From the NCBI RefSeq assembly GCF_034479555.1, contig NZ_CP140151.1, positions 2,542,001 through 2,606,000 on the forward strand: 64,000 bases of DNA. Reading direction: 5' to 3'. Each line of letters begins with the position of its first letter. The first letter of the stretch is position 1. The notes under the pieces were generated by a model. That model was not told the origin of the DNA and ran no database searches. It worked only from the letters and a program-made list of their open reading frames with translations. Shown here piece by piece: positions 61,908 through 64,000 of the stretch. The DNA comes from Chromohalobacter canadensis. Its GTDB lineage: Bacteria; Pseudomonadota; Gammaproteobacteria; Pseudomonadales; Halomonadaceae. The position numbers and the translations under genes were made by a program.

Positions 61908-62276
61908 TCAGCGGCGCCGTGGTCGGGAAATCTCAATCAGGTTGCCATCGGGATCGCGTACATGAAGCGTCTCGGTGGGCTGCTGTTCATCGGGCCCTTT
62001 ATCCAGCGGTACCCCAAGTACCTCGAGGTGTGTCTTCACTTCCGCCAGCGGCAGGGCACTACGAAAGCCCAGGGCCTGGCGGCCCGGCGGGACGGTATGA
62101 GGATTGCCGGACGTTGCCTGGGGGGCATGTAGGCGCAAGGCGAAGTCATCCAGGTAGAGGTCGGTGCGTGTCGCATCGTGGTAGCGTGCCTCGAGCCCCA
62201 GTACGCGTGTGTAGAAATCGATGCTGCGCTCGAGGTCGGTGACGTTTACCACCAGATGGTCGATGGCATTGAGCAT
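61908..62276 (-). CDS. VOC (glyoxalase/bleomycin resistance) family protein
   Basis: A 122-residue metalloenzyme-fold protein with paired beta-alpha-beta modules. It begins MLNAIDHLVVNVTDLERSI and has metal-ligand candidates His (IDHLVVNV), His (LRLHAPQ) and Glu (NLIEISRP). Family roles include glyoxalase, dioxygenase and fosfomycin-type resistance; none can be chosen here. I start at 62276 since the longer frame lacks family similarity. Confidence 0.82.
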   Translation of the reverse strand: MLNAIDHLVVNVTDLERSIDFYTRVLGLEARYHDATRTDLYLDDFALRLHAPQATSGNPHTVPPGRQALGFRSALPLAEVKTHLEVLGVPLDKGPDEQQPTETLHVRDPDGNLIEISRPRRR

Positions 62277-62443
62277 GGCGAATTGTCCAAAAAGTGACGG
62301 TCGGCCCCAAGGGGGAAGGACATCATGCACGTTCGAGGCGGTCTGCATCCAGTCGAAAGATACACGCGTGCGTATTCGTGAGAGTGTCTGCCGGTGAGTA
62401 CTCGCCGTCGGGCCGGTCAATCTATGCAGTCATGTGAGGCCCA

Positions 62444-63136
62444 ATGACGACACCATCTATATCACCGGCCGTTACGCCTGCGTGCCCCCTGTGTGCCGCG
62501 TCGCACAGCGTGCCCTCACCGGGTGCGCCGCCACGCACCTATTATCGCTGCCCGGCGTGCGCCTTGATCTTCGTCGCTCCCGAGGAGCGCCCCACGGCCG
62601 AAGAAGAGCGCGCGGTCTACGACCTCCACGAGAACACGCCCGAAGACCCAGGCTATCGCCGCTTTTTGGCACGCTTGTGCGACCCCTTGCTGGCGCGTCT
62701 GCCGCCTGCCTCGCAAGGGCTCGATTTCGGATGTGGGCCAGGACCGACATTGTCGTTGATGATGGAAGATGCTGGGCATCGCATGACGGTCTTTGATCCT
62801 TTCTATGCGCCGTATCCTGAACGTCTGGCGCGGCATTACGACGTCATCACCGCCAGTGAAGTGGTGGAGCATCTGCATGCGCCAGGGCAGGTATTGGCCG
62901 ACTTGATCGCGCGGCTACGTCAAGGAGGCTGGCTGGGCATCATGACCCAGCGCAGCGATGGCGTCACCGACCTTACGCGCTGGCGTTACATGCGTGATTC
63001 GACGCATGTCTGCTTCTTCTCCAAGCGCAGTTTTGACTACCTCGCCGAACAACACGGGCTGACGGTGACGTTCCCGCGTGATGATGTGGTGCTCTTGCAG
63101 CGGGCGTCGGGCGGTTTCGATTACGAAAAGCATTAG
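62444..63136 (+). CDS. Class I SAM-dependent methyltransferase with N-terminal zinc ribbon
   Basis: A 230-residue protein. CPLC and CPAC (about residues 14-17 and 36-39) form a zinc-ribbon-like knuckle; a methyltransferase domain follows with LDFGCGPGPTLSLMM (SAM loop), VFDPFYAPYP and ITASEVVEHLHAPGQVL. Similar two-part proteins are annotated only as methyltransferases; the substrate is unknown. It is divergent from the VOC gene. Confidence 0.83.
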   Translation: MTTPSISPAVTPACPLCAASHSVPSPGAPPRTYYRCPACALIFVAPEERPTAEEERAVYDLHENTPEDPGYRRFLARLCDPLLARLPPASQGLDFGCGPGPTLSLMMEDAGHRMTVFDPFYAPYPERLARHYDVITASEVVEHLHAPGQVLADLIARLRQGGWLGIMTQRSDGVTDLTRWRYMRDSTHVCFFSKRSFDYLAEQHGLTVTFPRDDVVLLQRASGGFDYEKH

Positions 63137-63293
63137 GCATTCACGCATAAGAGCATATCTTTTTTGTGCTCAGGGGACTGGTGGGGGTGTGATTTTAATG
63201 CTCCATTAAGCGCCTTAAGAAGGAAAAGCAACTGCATTATGACTTTTTGCGGCATATAGGTTTCGGCTATAGGCGCGATTGGTAAATCTGTTA

Positions 63294-63322
63294 TTGCGTT
63301 TATTGTTAGCTTGCTATATATT
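63294..63322 (+). promoter_or_regulatory. Candidate sigma70 promoter of the small secreted protein
   Basis: TTGCGT (63294-63299) and TATATT (63317-63322) are 17 bases apart inside an AT-rich stretch that stands out in this GC-rich window. The start codon is about 47 bases further on. Confidence 0.55.
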
Positions 63323-63368
63323 TTACTCAACGTTCGCAAGCGAACATGAACACGCAAGGAGATTCATC

Positions 63369-63656
63369 ATGCAAGTACGTACCCTTATTGCCGCCGTCGC
63401 CCTCGCCGCTCTGCCGGTTGCCGCTCAAGCTAGCATTGCCTCTGCAGAAGCGCTGCACGTCAATCACGAGTCACTGCAGGCCAACCAGGGTGCCGATCAG
63501 GCATCCGTGAGCTTCCAGCAGCTCGATACTTCGGGCGCCGACAGTTTTGGCGTCGCCAAGGCTCGGCACTACATTTCAGTGCATAACACCAAGCAGACCG
63601 ACCTGCCCAGCGATACACAGGAGCAGCAGCAGATCGGTCATCGCGCGGATTGGTAA
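63369..63656 (+). CDS. Small secreted hypothetical protein
   Basis: A 95-residue protein with a clear signal peptide (MQVRTLIAAVALAALPVAAQA, cut after residue 21 or so). The mature part is Gln/Ser/His-rich, polar and without cysteine, so probably a small soluble periplasmic protein. AAGGAG lies 7 bases before the ATG, an AT-rich promoter precedes it and a strong terminator follows, so it is an independent and probably well-expressed gene. I do not recognise the family. Confidence 0.7.
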   Translation: MQVRTLIAAVALAALPVAAQASIASAEALHVNHESLQANQGADQASVSFQQLDTSGADSFGVAKARHYISVHNTKQTDLPSDTQEQQQIGHRADW

Positions 63657-63702
63657 GGTGCTGATTGACGGTGTCGCCAAGGCGCCGTCTGAACGGATAT
63701 GC

Positions 63703-63736
63703 AAAAGCCACCCGCCTTTCGAGGCGGGTGGCTTTT
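63703..63736. terminator. Bidirectional intrinsic terminator
   Basis: Perfect 14-bp stem AAAAGCCACCCGCC and its complement with a TTTCGA loop, ending in five T (five T/A on each strand). It lies between the secreted-protein gene and the convergent response-regulator gene. Confidence 0.93.
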
Positions 63737-63758
63737 TATTGTGTTGCTGGTAGGGGAT

Positions 63759-64000
63759 TCAAGCGTCGGGCTGGTACTTGTACCCGACACTGTAGACGGA
63801 GCGGATGATGTCGCGCTCGGGATAGGCGTCGGCAATCTTACGGCGCAATTTCTTGACGTGACTGTCTACGGTGCGCTCGGAGACGATGCGGTGGTCGCGA
63901 TACATGTGGTCCATCAGTTGATCGCGGGAGAAGATCCGTCCCGGGGCGTGCATCATGACCTTGAGCAACTGAAATTCGACGGCGGTCAGACCGAGGTCGT
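63759..64000 (-). CDS. OmpR-family response regulator, BaeR-like (3' part only)
   Basis: The C-terminal winged-helix DNA-binding domain of an OmpR/PhoB-type regulator; the gene runs off the window edge, so the receiver domain is not seen. LTAVEFQLLKVMM, IFSRDQLMDHMYRDHRIVSERTVDSHVKKLRRKI (the recognition helix part at RTVDSHVKKLRRKI) and IRSVYSVGYKYQPDA resemble BaeR. A partner histidine kinase would be expected outside the window. Confidence 0.82.
   Translation of the reverse strand, partial: DLGLTAVEFQLLKVMMHAPGRIFSRDQLMDHMYRDHRIVSERTVDSHVKKLRRKIADAYPERDIIRSVYSVGYKYQPDA

Overview
The window reads as chromosome of a moderately GC-rich gammaproteobacterium, most likely a halophile of the Halomonadaceae (Chromohalobacter/Halomonas type). 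This rests on the conserved lptD-surA-pdxA-rsmA-apaG-apaH order, a ubiquinone gene (coq7), an AmgK/MurU muramic-acid recycling pair, an Entner-Doudoroff sugar cluster, a cyo quinol oxidase operon and generally acidic proteins. The species is inferred, not read. I found no rRNA, tRNA, insertion sequence, phage or CRISPR array.

Layout. 1-4.6 kb: HIT-family protein, coq7, then speD, an OsmC-like protein and murU-amgK on the minus strand. 4.8-13.2 kb: a plus-strand run lptD, surA, pdxA, rsmA, apaG, apaH, glpE, cca (envelope biogenesis, vitamin B6, ribosome and tRNA maturation), ending in a strong terminator. 13.3-16.5 kb: a gluconate unit (gntP-type permease, gntK, LacI-type gntR) with two matching palindromic operators. 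16.5-18.9 kb: lysO-type exporter, a DUF3108 protein and a DJ-1/PfpI protein. 18.9-27.4 kb: sugar metabolism, with fructokinase-type kinase plus pgi, then edd-glk-mutarotase-aldo/keto reductase as tightly packed minus-strand genes, divergent from gap. 27.8-36.9 kb: a diguanylate cyclase, dienelactone hydrolase, pncB, small membrane and acyltransferase proteins, a CPA2 antiporter, a fructosamine kinase and an alpha/beta hydrolase. 37-44.6 kb: a TetR-regulated RND efflux pair and a large MscS-type channel. 44.8-46.2 kb: a TerB/J-domain protein overlapping a degenerate J-like membrane protein. 46.7-51.5 kb: cyoABCDE, preceded by a possible 16-codon leader. 51.6-56.4 kb: a metal module (ZIP transporter and a probably accessory Lnt, divergent from a ZntA-type ATPase with a long His-Asp repeat). 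56.5-64 kb: thiC under a TPP riboswitch, several metabolic enzymes, a lipid A type acyltransferase, a methyltransferase, a small secreted protein and the 3' end of a BaeR-like response regulator.

How the genes work together. Glucose can be phosphorylated (glk), its 6-phosphate anomers equilibrated (mutarotase), isomerised (pgi) or, after oxidation by enzymes not in this window, dehydrated by edd. Gluconate enters through GntP and GntK at the same 6-phosphogluconate node, and gap takes the resulting glyceraldehyde-3-phosphate onward. The envelope genes (lptD, surA, amgK, murU, lpxL-type) and the osmotic or transport genes (MscS, CPA2, RND) fit a halophile lifestyle. The part that looks least like ordinary core genome is roughly 50.6-56.4 kb: base composition changes abruptly inside cyoE and again between lnt and the metal ATPase, and the ATPase has a 20-bp-spacer MerR-type promoter with no MerR gene nearby.
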